Assembly: GCA_021151765.1 (NCBI GenBank)
Contig: JAGKWR010000006.1
Span: forward strand, 1-64,000
Source of the DNA: Alphaproteobacteria bacterium
GTDB taxonomy: Bacteria; Pseudomonadota; Alphaproteobacteria; Rickettsiales; UBA1997
Direction of reading: 5' to 3'
Length of the DNA: 64,000 bases
Shown here in pieces: positions 1-9,221 of the stretch (position 1 is the first letter of the stretch; each line of letters opens with the position of its first letter). A program made the position numbers and the translations under genes. Under the pieces are notes generated by a model. It was not told the origin of the DNA and searched no databases. It was given only the letters and a program-made list of their open reading frames with translations.

Positions 1-70
1 CATCCGCAAAGAGCGCGACGGGTGTGCGGAGGGTTTGCTGCTCAAGAAGCGCTTCATTGATGATTTTTGA

Positions 71-141
71 CTTATGATTTATGATTTCAGAAGCAGCGCC
101 TCCTCCACTGCTCGCTTCTGATGCCAAATCATAAATCATAA
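71..141. repeat. Imperfect inverted repeat upstream of sdhA
   Basis: The arm at 71-94 pairs with the arm at 114-141, apart from a four-base bulge. Each arm carries the core aaatcataaatcataa or its complement. It sits between a GC-rich stretch at the window edge and the GTG start of sdhA, so it could be a terminator of an upstream gene or part of a dispersed palindromic element. There is no clear T-tract after it. Confidence 0.5.
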
Positions 142-165
142 ATCGTAATCCAAAATTTTTGCTCT

Positions 166-1941
166 GTGCATTTTTCTTTCTCTAAAAAACAATTTGATAT
201 CGTAATTATTGGTTCTGGTGGTGCTGGCTTAATGGCGGCAATTTCAGCGATTAATGATGGTGCGCGAAATATCGCAGTTGTAAGCAAAGTTGTGCCGACA
301 AACAGTCATACAGTTGCAGCAAAAGGAGGAATTAATGCAGCGTTAAGCAACGTTGTGGACGATAATTGGAAATGGCATGCATATGATACACTAAAAGGTT
401 CTGACTATCTGGCGGATACAGATGCTGTTGAAATTTTATGTCGCGAAGCAGAAAGCGCGATAATTGAACTTGAAAAATTTGGTGTGGTTTTTTCACGCGA
501 TCAACAGGGCAATATTGCTCAGCGTGCTTATGGCGGACAAACTTCTAACTTTGGTCAAGGTGGCGTAGCTTATCGTGCTTGCTATTCTAAAGATAAAACT
601 GGTCACACCATCTTATACACTTTGTATCAGCAAGCTTTGAGAAATGGTGTAAAATTTTTCTCAGAATTTTTTGTTACAGATTTATTGATCGAAAATTCAA
701 AGTGTCATGGCTGTTTGACGATTGACTTAAACTCTGGGGAATTAGTTCTTTTTGAGAGTAAAATCGTGATTTTAGCTACTGGTGGTTACAGTCAAATTTA
801 CAAAAACACTACCTCGTCTTTAATGTGCACAGGTGACGGAGCGTCTTTGGTATTATCTGAAGGATTACCGCTACAAGATATGGAATTTGTACAATTCCAT
901 CCAACCGGAATTCATGGTCACGGATTTTTGGTAACTGAAGCAGCGCGTGGTGAGGGTGGCTATTTACTTAATAGTGATGGCGAGCGATTTATGAAAAAAT
1001 ACGCGCCAAAAATGATGGAACTTGCATCACGCGATGTGATTTCACAAGCAATGGCGACAGAAATAGTTGAAGGTCGTGGTGCTGGTGTTAATAAAGATTT
1101 TCTTTATCTAGATTTACGCCATCTCAGTGAAGAAGTTTTGAACCAAAAATTACCGGGTGTTGTTGAGTTGGTTGAAAAATTTGCCCGACTTAATGCCAAG
1201 AAGGATCTGATCCCAGTTAGTCCTTCAGCTCATTATTCTATGGGAGGAGTTCCTACCAATACTGATTGTGTAGTGATTAATGGTGATCAAGAAATTGATG
1301 GTTTAATGGCAATTGGTGAAGTAGCTTGTGTTTCAGTCCATGGTGCTAATCGTTTGGGATGTAATTCGCTTTTAGATTTATTGGTGTTTGGCAAAATTGC
1401 TGGTAAAAATTCTGCGCAAAAAATTAAACAAAAAAGCTTTGTATCATCTGACCAGATAGCCCAGAACAAAGCACAAAAACTAGAAAAACTCTTTGCTGAT
1501 CAAGAAATAAAATCCACTTCTTTGAGTGAATTAAGATCTAAATTGCAGCAAAATAACGAAAAAAATCTCAGTGTCTTTCGTGACGAAAAAATGCTAAAAG
1601 AAGGCTGGCAAAAAACTGTTGAGTTGTACGATGATCTCAAAAATTATCGAATTAAAAATAAAAGCCTAATTTGGAATGAAGAATTAACGGCTTATTTTGA
1701 GCTACGTAGTTTGTTTTTGAATTCTTTGGCGGTTAATTTTGCAGCACTAAATCGTCGAGAAAGTCGTGGTGCGCATTATCGTAGCGACTTTAGAGAGCGT
1801 GATGATCAAAATTTTCATGCTCATAGTTTAGTAAAATTTTCTCAAAACCAAGAAAATGAGTTGGAATTTTCGCTAAAGGCCGTAAGAAGTAAGTCTGAAA
1901 TTCCAGAGCTGAATTTATCTCTCCAATCAAGAAAATATTAA
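166..1941 (+). CDS. sdhA: Succinate dehydrogenase flavoprotein subunit
   Basis: This is the catalytic FAD subunit of complex II, which oxidises succinate to fumarate at the inner membrane in the TCA cycle. The N-terminal Rossmann motif GSGGAG lies near residue 16. The HTVAAKGG motif at residue 48 carries the histidine that binds FAD covalently in this family, which separates it from L-aspartate oxidase. HPTG (about 245) and HGANRLGCNSLLDLL (about 392) are conserved active-site blocks, and the C-terminal ESRGAHYRSDF region is typical. The length of 591 aa is normal. The start is GTG, with no ATG or clear ribosome binding site nearby. sdhB does not follow and sdhCD are not visible upstream in the window, so the complex is probably encoded in pieces. 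Confidence 0.95.
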   Translation: MHFSFSKKQFDIVIIGSGGAGLMAAISAINDGARNIAVVSKVVPTNSHTVAAKGGINAALSNVVDDNWKWHAYDTLKGSDYLADTDAVEILCREAESAIIELEKFGVVFSRDQQGNIAQRAYGGQTSNFGQGGVAYRACYSKDKTGHTILYTLYQQALRNGVKFFSEFFVTDLLIENSKCHGCLTIDLNSGELVLFESKIVILATGGYSQIYKNTTSSLMCTGDGASLVLSEGLPLQDMEFVQFHPTGIHGHGFLVTEAARGEGGYLLNSDGERFMKKYAPKMMELASRDVISQAMATEIVEGRGAGVNKDFLYLDLRHLSEEVLNQKLPGVVELVEKFARLNAKKDLIPVSPSAHYSMGGVPTNTDCVVINGDQEIDGLMAIGEVACVSVHGANRLGCNSLLDLLVFGKIAGKNSAQKIKQKSFVSSDQIAQNKAQKLEKLFADQEIKSTSLSELRSKLQQNNEKNLSVFRDEKMLKEGWQKTVELYDDLKNYRIKNKSLIWNEELTAYFELRSLFLNSLAVNFAALNRRESRGAHYRSDFRERDDQNFHAHSLVKFSQNQENELEFSLKAVRSKSEIPELNLSLQSRKY

Positions 1942-1981
1942 CTGTAAGAATTCCTTACACTTTTTCCCATAATTTGAACTT

Positions 1982-2677
1982 ATGCGCTATAGTGCCAATC
2001 TAAACGTTATTTTAAAAGCTGTTGAAAAAGCTACTTCGCGTATGTCACGTGATTTTATTGAGCTTGAAAATTTGCAATCAAATCCAATGTCAGCGCAAAA
2101 ATTTGCCTCAGCTTGTTATGTACGTGTAAAGCAAGTTTTAGTGGAAGAGTTCAGCAAATTGCGTCCGGAATATAATATTATTTTTTCTGACGGTGAAAAA
2201 GTAATAAATAGCCAGAACGCTGAATATTCTTATATTATCCATCCAATTGACGGTTTTGCTAATTTGACACGCTCAAGCACTGATTTTTCTGTTGCTGTAG
2301 CCTTAGAGCATAGAAATCCAGCTGGTCAAAAAGAAGCGATTTCCGTTGCGATTGCTAAAGTTTTTGGCGGCGAAACTTACTACTGCGAAAAAGGTTTTGG
2401 TGCTTATGTAAACAATCGCCGTATCCGCGTTTCTAAAAGAACAAGTGGTGAAATTTTAACTGCTGCCGAAGATCACACTTTCGTCACTGATAAAAATGAA
2501 CATTTACGTGCATATGGTTGCAGAACATTGGAAATGGCTTACGTAGCTTGTTCACGTTTAGAAAAAGCAATTTTCAAAAATCAAAATTACGAACTCTTCA
2601 AACCATTCATGCTTTTAGTCAAAGAAGCTGGCGGTAAAGTTGTCGAAGATGATAATAAAATAACAGTGAGTGCTTAG
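1982..2677 (+). CDS. SuhB/inositol-monophosphatase-like protein, probably inactive
   Basis: The 231-aa protein has the fold signatures of the Mg-dependent inositol monophosphatase family: IIHPIDGFANL near residue 84 corresponds to the DPLDGT metal motif, and KEAGGKV near the C-terminus to the usual EAGG block. The first aspartate of DPxDG is a histidine here. The WDxAAG motif that supplies the last metal ligand is replaced by LFKPFMLL. Two canonical metal ligands are therefore absent, so phosphatase activity is unlikely. In E. coli SuhB also acts in rRNA transcription, so a non-enzymatic role is possible. It lies between sdhA and obg on the same strand with short gaps. Confidence 0.75.
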   Translation: MRYSANLNVILKAVEKATSRMSRDFIELENLQSNPMSAQKFASACYVRVKQVLVEEFSKLRPEYNIIFSDGEKVINSQNAEYSYIIHPIDGFANLTRSSTDFSVAVALEHRNPAGQKEAISVAIAKVFGGETYYCEKGFGAYVNNRRIRVSKRTSGEILTAAEDHTFVTDKNEHLRAYGCRTLEMAYVACSRLEKAIFKNQNYELFKPFMLLVKEAGGKVVEDDNKITVSA

Positions 2678-2736
2678 TAAGAAGTGCCCAGTTTTAGGCA
2701 TGAATAACTTAGTACCAATCACCAATCCATTTCTGT

Positions 2737-3774
2737 ATGCAATTTATTGATGAAGCAAGAATACATTTGAAAGCAGGCGACGGCGGTAACGGCGCTTCTA
2801 GCTTTCGTCGTGAAAAATTTATTCCGCGTGGCGGACCAGACGGTGGTGACGGCGGTCGTGGTGGCAGTATCGTTTTTGAATGCGTCAAAGATTTAAACAC
2901 TTTGATCGACTACCGTTTCCAACAAAATTTTATCGCCAAAAGCGGTGTGAAAGGTCACGGTGCTAATCGTAGTGGCGTTTCTGGTCCGGATATGATTTTG
3001 AAAGTTCCAGTCGGTACCGAAATAATTTGTGAAGAAACTGGCCAAGTTTTGGCTGATTTGATGAATCACGGTGAGCGTATCGTTATTGCCAAAGGTGGAC
3101 GTGGTGGTCTTGGAAATGCCAATTTCAAAAGCTCAACAAATCGTGCTCCAACCTACGCCCAAAAAGGTGAGCCGGGTGAACAAATGTGGGCAGTTTTAAA
3201 GTTAAAACTACTTTCAGATGCTGGTTTGCTTGGTATGCCAAATGCAGGTAAATCAACTTTCCTCGCTGCCACAACTCGCGCCAAACCAAAAATTGCCGAT
3301 TATCCGTTCACAACTTTGAAGCCACAACTCGGCGTAGTTTATGTTGATGAATATGAATTTGTTTTAGCCGACATTCCGGGTTTAATCAAAGGTGCTTCAG
3401 ATGGACGCGGTTTGGGCGATCGTTTTTTGAAACACGTTGAACGTTGCGGAGTATTGCTGCATTTAATCGACGCTTCTTCTGAAAATGTTGTCGAAAACTA
3501 TTCTACAATTCGTGAAGAGTTAGCCGGCTACAGCCCAGAACTTTTAGAAAAATCTGAAGTGATTGCACTCAATAAAACCGATCTTTTGGAAGCTGCAGAA
3601 GTTAAAGAAAAAGTGGCTGAGCTGAAAGCTTACTTGAAAAAACAAGGCAAAAAATCGCCAAAAGTTTTTACTATTTCTGGTGCAACAACCAAAGGTGTTA
3701 CAGAAGTTTTACGTACGCTTTACAACGAAATTGCTAAATATCGTGAGCAACAAAATGAACAAGAACAGCAATAA
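2737..3774 (+). CDS. obg: GTPase Obg/CgtA
   Basis: Essential GTPase that binds the 50S ribosomal subunit and acts in its assembly and in stress control. The N-terminal glycine-rich Obg fold (residues 1-160) is visible, with FIDEARIHLKAGDGGNG at the start. The G domain has G1 GMPNAGKST (about 165), the G3 motif DIPGLIKGAS and the G4 motif NKTD. The 345-aa length fits the alphaproteobacterial form without the long C-terminal extension. The 3' end overlaps the next gene by 20 bases, indicating translational coupling. Confidence 0.95.
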   Translation: MQFIDEARIHLKAGDGGNGASSFRREKFIPRGGPDGGDGGRGGSIVFECVKDLNTLIDYRFQQNFIAKSGVKGHGANRSGVSGPDMILKVPVGTEIICEETGQVLADLMNHGERIVIAKGGRGGLGNANFKSSTNRAPTYAQKGEPGEQMWAVLKLKLLSDAGLLGMPNAGKSTFLAATTRAKPKIADYPFTTLKPQLGVVYVDEYEFVLADIPGLIKGASDGRGLGDRFLKHVERCGVLLHLIDASSENVVENYSTIREELAGYSPELLEKSEVIALNKTDLLEAAEVKEKVAELKAYLKKQGKKSPKVFTISGATTKGVTEVLRTLYNEIAKYREQQNEQEQQ

Positions 3775-4516
3775 AAAAGCTGCTTTAATTACTGGTGGAG
3801 CAAAAAGAATAGGGCGAGAAATAGCTCTATTCTTGGCATCAAACGGTTTTGATATTGCGATTAGTTACAATAAATCGAAATCGGAAGCAGCAATTTTGGC
3901 CGAGGAAATCGCTAAAAAATTCGCCGTAAAATGTGAAATTTTTTGTGCCGATTTGTGTGATGAAGGAGATGCTAAAAAGTTGATTCGCGATGTGTTGAAA
4001 AAATTTCCGCATCTAAGTTTGTTGGTTAATAACGCTTCAATTTTCAATAAATCGAAGTTTTTCGCTGCCAGCGAAAATGAGTTGCAAGATAATCTCAATA
4101 TTCACTTCATTTCCCCGCTAATTTTAGCACAGCAATTTGCTAAAAATATTTTAGCCAAAGACATTAAAGATGCTCAAATTATCAACTTAATTGATAAAAA
4201 TATTGTGCGCTTTGACACTCAATATTTTTGCTATTTGTTGAGTAAAAAAAATCTCGCTGAAGCCACAAAAATGCTTGCTTTGGAGCTTGCTCCTTACATT
4301 CGAGTTAACGGTATCGCTCCTGGTTTTATTTTAGATCCAATCGACAACGAAATGGCGCCAGAAGTTGCTAAAAATATCATCAAAAAAATTCCGCTACAAA
4401 GAAAAGGTGAGGTTGAAAATATTGTGCAAACCGTGGAATTTTTGCTCAAAAATGATTTCATCAACGGCCAAATAATTTCTGTCGATGGCGGTGCAAGCTT
4501 GAACCACGCTGGTTAA
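3755..4516 (+). CDS. SDR oxidoreductase, pteridine-reductase (FolM)-like
   Basis: This is a 253-aa classical short-chain dehydrogenase. The NAD(P) motif TGGAKRIGREIA lies near residue 14, NNAS near 93, YxxxK appears as YLLSK, and the C-terminal block is GQIISVDGGAS. The usual catalytic serine is absent from the INLIDKN segment. The same is true of FolM and PTR1-type pteridine reductases, which this protein resembles most, so reduction of a pterin or dihydrofolate is the best guess. The ATG at 3755 is preferred over the upstream in-frame ATG at 3680 because it begins just before the conserved nucleotide-binding strand. It overlaps the end of obg and converges on the cation exporter with an 8-base gap. 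Confidence 0.8.
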   Translation: MNKNSNKKAALITGGAKRIGREIALFLASNGFDIAISYNKSKSEAAILAEEIAKKFAVKCEIFCADLCDEGDAKKLIRDVLKKFPHLSLLVNNASIFNKSKFFAASENELQDNLNIHFISPLILAQQFAKNILAKDIKDAQIINLIDKNIVRFDTQYFCYLLSKKNLAEATKMLALELAPYIRVNGIAPGFILDPIDNEMAPEVAKNIIKKIPLQRKGEVENIVQTVEFLLKNDFINGQIISVDGGASLNHAG

Positions 4517-4524
4517 GTTGTTTT

Positions 4525-5427
4525 TTAAACCGGATCAACGTGAATCATCACATCCAAAACCGGCATTTCTGATTTAATGCGATTAGTTACCTGAGTTACA
4601 ATCTCGTGGCTTTGGTGTACGGTCATATTGCCATCAACTTCGATGTGAATATCCATAGAAATCATGTCGCCCATTTTACGAGTGCGTAAATCGTGGCAGC
4701 CAACTACGCCGGCGGTGGTTTTTACTAGTTGATTAATTTTATCATTTTCTTCTTGCGAAACTGCACGATCCATTAAGTCGTGAAGTGCTTCCCAAGCGAA
4801 GTCCCAGCCGGTTTTGGCAATAATCATTCCCACAATTAAAGCGCCGATAGTATCTAAAATTTTATAACCCATCAAAGCACCTAAAATACCAACGACGACG
4901 ATTAAAGAAGAAGCGGCATCAGATCTGGCGTGCCAAGCGTTGGCTATTAGCATTGAAGATTTCAACTTTTTGGCAATTGCCAACATGTAACGAAATAATA
5001 ATTCCTTTGAAACGAGAGTAAAAATAGCAACCCACAAAGCTTCGATTTGCACGGCTTGCGGCGTGACGGGAAAAATAATTTTGCTGCAGGCATTCCATAA
5101 AATTGCAATTCCAACAACAGCTAACGATACACCTAAAAATAACGATGCCGCAGTTTCAAAACGATGGTGACCATAATGATGATTATCGTCAGCATCTTTG
5201 CCGCTTAAGTGATTGGCTACTAAAACGACAAAATCGGAAAATAAATCAGACAAAGAGTGAAAACCATCTGCAATCAATGATTGAGAGTGATACAAGAATC
5301 CGACAATAATTTGCGCTGCACTCAAAATAATATTGACGATAACGCTAACCAAAGTGCTTTTGCGCGCTTCTTGGCGTTTATTGGCATTGCTATAAATTTG
5401 ATGTTCTAAATGTATGCTATTTTGCAT
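4525..5427 (-). CDS. Cation diffusion facilitator (FieF/YiiP-like metal exporter)
   Basis: The 300-aa inner-membrane protein of the CDF family exports Zn, Fe or similar divalent ions in exchange for protons. The TM2 metal-site region reads DGFHSLSDLFSDF and the TM5 region NAWHARSDAASS, giving the Asp/His ligands of the family. The C-terminal cytoplasmic metal-binding domain is present, with IHIEVDGNMTVHQSHE and MIHVDP. Its start overlaps the end of dciA by 11 bases, so the two are cotranscribed. The metal cannot be told from sequence alone. Confidence 0.9.
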   Translation of the reverse strand: MQNSIHLEHQIYSNANKRQEARKSTLVSVIVNIILSAAQIIVGFLYHSQSLIADGFHSLSDLFSDFVVLVANHLSGKDADDNHHYGHHRFETAASLFLGVSLAVVGIAILWNACSKIIFPVTPQAVQIEALWVAIFTLVSKELLFRYMLAIAKKLKSSMLIANAWHARSDAASSLIVVVGILGALMGYKILDTIGALIVGMIIAKTGWDFAWEALHDLMDRAVSQEENDKINQLVKTTAGVVGCHDLRTRKMGDMISMDIHIEVDGNMTVHQSHEIVTQVTNRIKSEMPVLDVMIHVDPV

Positions 5428-5902
5428 CGTTTTTCTCCTTTAAAATCATTCGACCTAGTTTTTGCAGCGTCGCGGCTAGATCAGAATTTTCGACAGCCGA
5501 AATGGTTTTTTGTAAATTTTCTTCCTGAATTTTTGGTAAAATTATTTCGCTGTTTTGGCGATTTGGAATAATTTTAGGTTCTTGTTTGATAATAATTTTG
5601 GTGATCGATTTAAAACCGTAAAAGCTGGCGATGCGCTCAATTATTAGTTCGGAATTATTTTCGATAAAAAATCCAACAGCAGAATTAAAAACTGCGATGG
5701 TCAATTTGGCAGTTTTATTTTTGTCAAAATTCACAGATTTAGGATAACAAAAATCGCTATATTTTTTACCGATTAATTCTGGCCAGTTTTTCACTAAATT
5801 GTTAATCATCACAAATTCTTTCTTGCTGCCTTGAAACAGTGGCTTCAAGAGATAAGTCATTTTTTGTTCGATGGTTTGTAGGCCAAAAGACGATCTAGAC
5901 AT
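5417..5902 (-). CDS. dciA: DUF721 protein, DciA-type helicase loader
   Basis: The 161-aa protein matches the DUF721 (DciA) domain in its N-terminal about 100 residues: a WPELIGKKYSDFCYPKSV block followed by LTIAVFNSAVGFFIENN. DciA is the ancestral loader of the replicative helicase DnaB in bacteria without DnaC or DnaI, which includes most alphaproteobacteria. The C-terminal third is variable and probably disordered. It overlaps ispE by 8 bases. Confidence 0.8.
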   Translation of the reverse strand: MSRSSFGLQTIEQKMTYLLKPLFQGSKKEFVMINNLVKNWPELIGKKYSDFCYPKSVNFDKNKTAKLTIAVFNSAVGFFIENNSELIIERIASFYGFKSITKIIIKQEPKIIPNRQNSEIILPKIQEENLQKTISAVENSDLAATLQKLGRMILKEKNDAK

Positions 5903-6737
5903 GCGACAAAATTTTTACTTTTTTGACAAAATAGTGCAAAAAATTTTGCGCGAAAAAATTATAAGCCGTTTCAAGAGAAGCTTCATTTTCAAAAATAGCA
6001 AAACAGCTGGCGCCACTTCCCGACATTTTAGCAATTTTGGCGTGATGATTGTGACAGTTTTTAAGAATATCAGAAATTAGCGGTAAAGCTGATATTGCAG
6101 GTTTTTGTAAGTCATTTTCGAGCTGCAGCAGTTCATAAACATCTTTTTTTACCAGCTCATTTACAGCAATGTTGGATGAAAAATTATTGTTCAGATTTTT
6201 GAAAACTGCACCAGTTGCGACTGCAATTTTAGGATTAATCAACAAAGCATCAATTGGCGCGAAAGGCGTAAAAGGAGTGATGTTTTCACCGCGACCTTCA
6301 ACCAAGGCAGCGTTGCGTTGCAGCAAAAATACGATGTCAGATCCGAAATTAAGCGAAATTTTTTGTAGCTCGTCCAAATTTAAATTAAGTGCGAAAATTT
6401 CGTTTAAAGCGAGCATAAAATAAGCTGCGTTAGACGATCCGCCGCCAAGGCCGGCAGCAACTGGAATATTTTTTTTAACAGCGATTTTTAAATTTTTACT
6501 GACGCCGAAATGTTGATGAAAATAGTTCAGAATTGTGACGAAAAGATTGTCGTCTTGATCAACTTTAGAAGCGAATTCGCCTAAAATTTCCAGTGAAAAT
6601 TTGTCACTTTTTTCAACCTGCAACTCATCGTGAAGATCTAGAAAAGCGAACAAAGATTGTAGCTCATGAAAGCCATCCGGCCTTTTAGCGGTGACTTTTA
6701 AAAAAAGATTTATTTTGGCCGGACATTGCAAAATCAT
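5895..6737 (-). CDS. ispE: 4-diphosphocytidyl-2-C-methyl-D-erythritol kinase
   Basis: GHMP kinase that phosphorylates CDP-methylerythritol in the MEP pathway to isoprenoids. The N-terminal CPAKINLFLKV carries the family's substrate-binding residues. The ATP-binding glycine loop PVAAGLGGGSSNAA lies near residue 91. The C-terminal SGSGASCFAIF motif is present. The length of 280 aa is normal. Its product ultimately feeds polyprenyl phosphates, which the glycan genes at 31.8-39 kb would need. It overlaps the upstream gene by one base. Confidence 0.95.
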   Translation of the reverse strand: MILQCPAKINLFLKVTAKRPDGFHELQSLFAFLDLHDELQVEKSDKFSLEILGEFASKVDQDDNLFVTILNYFHQHFGVSKNLKIAVKKNIPVAAGLGGGSSNAAYFMLALNEIFALNLNLDELQKISLNFGSDIVFLLQRNAALVEGRGENITPFTPFAPIDALLINPKIAVATGAVFKNLNNNFSSNIAVNELVKKDVYELLQLENDLQKPAISALPLISDILKNCHNHHAKIAKMSGSGASCFAIFENEASLETAYNFFAQNFLHYFVKKVKILSHV

Positions 6738-7636
6738 TAGCGCAAATAGTTTGGTACAATTTCTTCGACAGATTTTGGATTGATTGCAAAATCTTCTTTA
6801 AAACGATTCTCACTTAGCACATTGTCAACTTTGAGCATTTCCACTTGATCAGTTGTCAAAGTGTTTTGGCCAGAAATTTCAACAAAAGTAGCTAAAATTT
6901 TAGCAGCGCAAAATGGCAAGCTGACGAATTTTAAATTATAGTGGCAATAGCTTCCCATCAATTCCATCAAGTGTTTGAAGCTGTAAATTTTGTCGCCACC
7001 AATTTCGTAAATTGCGTGTTTTGCTTTTTTTGTAGTCGGAATTTTGACGATGATATTGCTTAAATCTTCAACATGAATTGGCTGAAATTTTGTCGCGCCA
7101 TTGTTGATTAAAGGCACAATTTTCAAGCATTTAGCCATTTTTGCGAAACGATTAAAGAAATTATCGTGACGGCCAAAAATGATAGAAGGACGCAAAATTG
7201 TAGCGTTATCGCAATTTTCCAAAACAGCTTTTTCACCTTTTAATTTAGACGCGGCATATTTTGACGAAGTAGTGCGATCAACTGCCAAAGCTGAAATGTG
7301 GACAAAATTTTTGATTTGCAAAGATTGGCAAGAAATAGCGATTTGTTTTGGCAATTCGTGATGAAATTTATCGAAATCATTTTTGTTTTTTTGCGACAAA
7401 AGTCCGATCAAATTTACTACAAAATCAGTGCCGGAAATAATGGATTCGATCTTGTCGAAATCGCGATAATTCCACTCAATCAAATTGATAAAATCTGGGC
7501 CGGCAAAAGTTTTAAGAAACGCTGATTTTTCTTTGTCGCGAGTAACAACTTTAACGCGATAATTGTGATTCAGTAAGTTACGAATCAAGCTTTGTCCGAC
7601 AAAACCAGATCCGCCAAAAACGACTGCAGTTTTCAT
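6737..7636 (-). CDS. NAD(P)-binding NDUFA9-like protein
   Basis: This is a 299-aa atypical SDR. The Rossmann motif GGSGFVGQSL lies at residue 9, followed by conserved VVNLIGLL and YAASKLKGE segments and LRPSIIFGRHDNFFNRFA. This pattern matches the complex I NDUFA9 subunit family of alphaproteobacteria and mitochondria, which assists NADH dehydrogenase assembly or stability and is thought not to be catalytic. No other nuo gene is in the window. Confidence 0.8.
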   Translation of the reverse strand: MKTAVVFGGSGFVGQSLIRNLLNHNYRVKVVTRDKEKSAFLKTFAGPDFINLIEWNYRDFDKIESIISGTDFVVNLIGLLSQKNKNDFDKFHHELPKQIAISCQSLQIKNFVHISALAVDRTTSSKYAASKLKGEKAVLENCDNATILRPSIIFGRHDNFFNRFAKMAKCLKIVPLINNGATKFQPIHVEDLSNIIVKIPTTKKAKHAIYEIGGDKIYSFKHLMELMGSYCHYNLKFVSLPFCAAKILATFVEISGQNTLTTDQVEMLKVDNVLSENRFKEDFAINPKSVEEIVPNYLR

Positions 7637-7644
7637 GAAGAGAA

Positions 7645-9156
7645 TTAATTAGTTGATAAAACCAAGGCGTAATTGGAACCGCCTCTTTTAACGAATAGGA
7701 AAAGTTTTTTAGTCGATTTTTTGCTGTCTTCTAAAATTTTTTGTAAATCGCCAATCGATTTAACCGGAGCTTGGTTAGCTGATAAAATGACATCGCCAAC
7801 TACAACACCTTTTTCCGCAGCTTCTGATTTTGAATCAGAATCAACAATCAAAAGCCCGTCAACGTTATTGGCAATGTTGCGTTCTTTTTTGATTTTGTCG
7901 TTTAACTCAACCAATCCTAAACCAAGAATTTGCGCGCTTGGTTTCATATTTTGTTTTTTTGCAGCAGGTTTGTTGTCAGTTTTTTTAGTTTCCTCGTCTT
8001 TCATTTTGCCGACTTTAACTTTCAAAACTTTAATTTTGCCGCGACGAATTACCGTAACATTAACAATTTTGTTGATTGCAGTGCGTGCAACAATTTTAGG
8101 TAACATTTTCATTTCGTTAACTTCTTGCTCGTCAAATTTAATGATGACGTCAGTTGGCAAAATTCCGCCTTTTTCTGCCGGACCGTCTTTCGTCACTTCA
8201 TTTACAAAAGCACCTTTGGCTTTGTCCATTTTGATTGATTGTGCGATTTCTTCGGTGACATCTTGCACTGAAACGCCAAGCCAGCCGCGGGTAACTTCAC
8301 CTTGTTCACGCAATTGTTTGATAATTTGTTGCACATTGTCGGAAGGAGTCGCAAAGCCAATTCCGACGCTGCCTCCTGATGGTGAGAAAATAGCGGTGCT
8401 AACTCCGATAACTTCGCCGTTAATGTTGAATAAAGGGCCTCCGCTATTGCCTTTGTTGATTGCAGCGTCGGTTTGGATGAAGTCATCAGCTTGACCGTTG
8501 TTGATGTCGCGGCCGCGAGCTGAAATAATGCCGACTGAAACTGATCCGCCCAAGCCGTAAGGATTACCGATCACAATCGACCAATCGCCAATTCTAGCTT
8601 TAGAAGATTCACCAAATTTGACGAATTTAAGTTCTTTTTCCGTGGTGATTTTGATTAAAGCGAGGTCAGTTTTTTTATCGATCCCGATAAGTTTGGCTTT
8701 GAATTTCGTACCGTCGTAAAGGCTGACAGTGATATCGTCTGAATCGTCAATTACGTGGCCGTTAGTTACGATGAAACCATCTTTGGAAATAATGAAGCCA
8801 GAACCAATTGAAGAAACTTTTTTACGGACATTTTGTTGGCTGCGTAATTGTTCTTCAAGTTGGCTGCGGAAATCTTCGAAAATAGGACTTTTTGGCAAAT
8901 CAGATAAAATGCTAGGATCGATTAAGCTACCGTTATTGGCGCCCAAATCTTGCGTTGCTGAGATATTGACAACCGCCGGCAATAAATCTTCGACGATATC
9001 AGCAAAGCCAGAAGTTACGTTTTGACGCGGCGAATATACAACTTCATTAGTTGTAGGAGCTGCTACAGTTTTACTGGTTTTTTTTGCAGCAAATGCTGAA
9101 TTTTGCTGAGCAAAAAGCGCAGCACAAAAACATACAAAAAGTGAAATTTTTTTCAT
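7645..9156 (-). CDS. degP: Periplasmic serine protease Do/HtrA
   Basis: This is a 503-aa HtrA-family protease and chaperone that degrades misfolded envelope proteins. It has a signal peptide (about residues 1-24, ending AFA-A). The trypsin-like domain has the triad His134 (TNGHVID), Asp165 (KTDLALIK) and Ser239 (GNSGGPL). Two PDZ domains follow (about 280-370 and 410-500), the first with TRGWLGVSVQDV. The linker between them is lysine-rich. It is divergent from mrp with a 65-base gap that must hold both promoters. Confidence 0.95.
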   Translation of the reverse strand: MKKISLFVCFCAALFAQQNSAFAAKKTSKTVAAPTTNEVVYSPRQNVTSGFADIVEDLLPAVVNISATQDLGANNGSLIDPSILSDLPKSPIFEDFRSQLEEQLRSQQNVRKKVSSIGSGFIISKDGFIVTNGHVIDDSDDITVSLYDGTKFKAKLIGIDKKTDLALIKITTEKELKFVKFGESSKARIGDWSIVIGNPYGLGGSVSVGIISARGRDINNGQADDFIQTDAAINKGNSGGPLFNINGEVIGVSTAIFSPSGGSVGIGFATPSDNVQQIIKQLREQGEVTRGWLGVSVQDVTEEIAQSIKMDKAKGAFVNEVTKDGPAEKGGILPTDVIIKFDEQEVNEMKMLPKIVARTAINKIVNVTVIRRGKIKVLKVKVGKMKDEETKKTDNKPAAKKQNMKPSAQILGLGLVELNDKIKKERNIANNVDGLLIVDSDSKSEAAEKGVVVGDVILSANQAPVKSIGDLQKILEDSKKSTKKLFLFVKRGGSNYALVLSTN

Positions 9157-9221
9157 GGCAATTTGTTAAAATGTGGATTTGAATGAGAAGAGATTTTTTA
9201 AGTTAAAAAAACATATAAGAT

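Noticed and set aside
1..70. Possible C-terminal end of a gene in the plus frame ending TGA at 68-70
   Set aside because: The 22 codons match nothing I recognise, and a minus-strand frame is equally open. Too short to call.
7673..8494. A 273-codon open frame on the plus strand
   Set aside because: It is antisense to degP, whose motifs and signal peptide are unmistakable. Its Ser/Thr/Pro-rich translation has no domain pattern.
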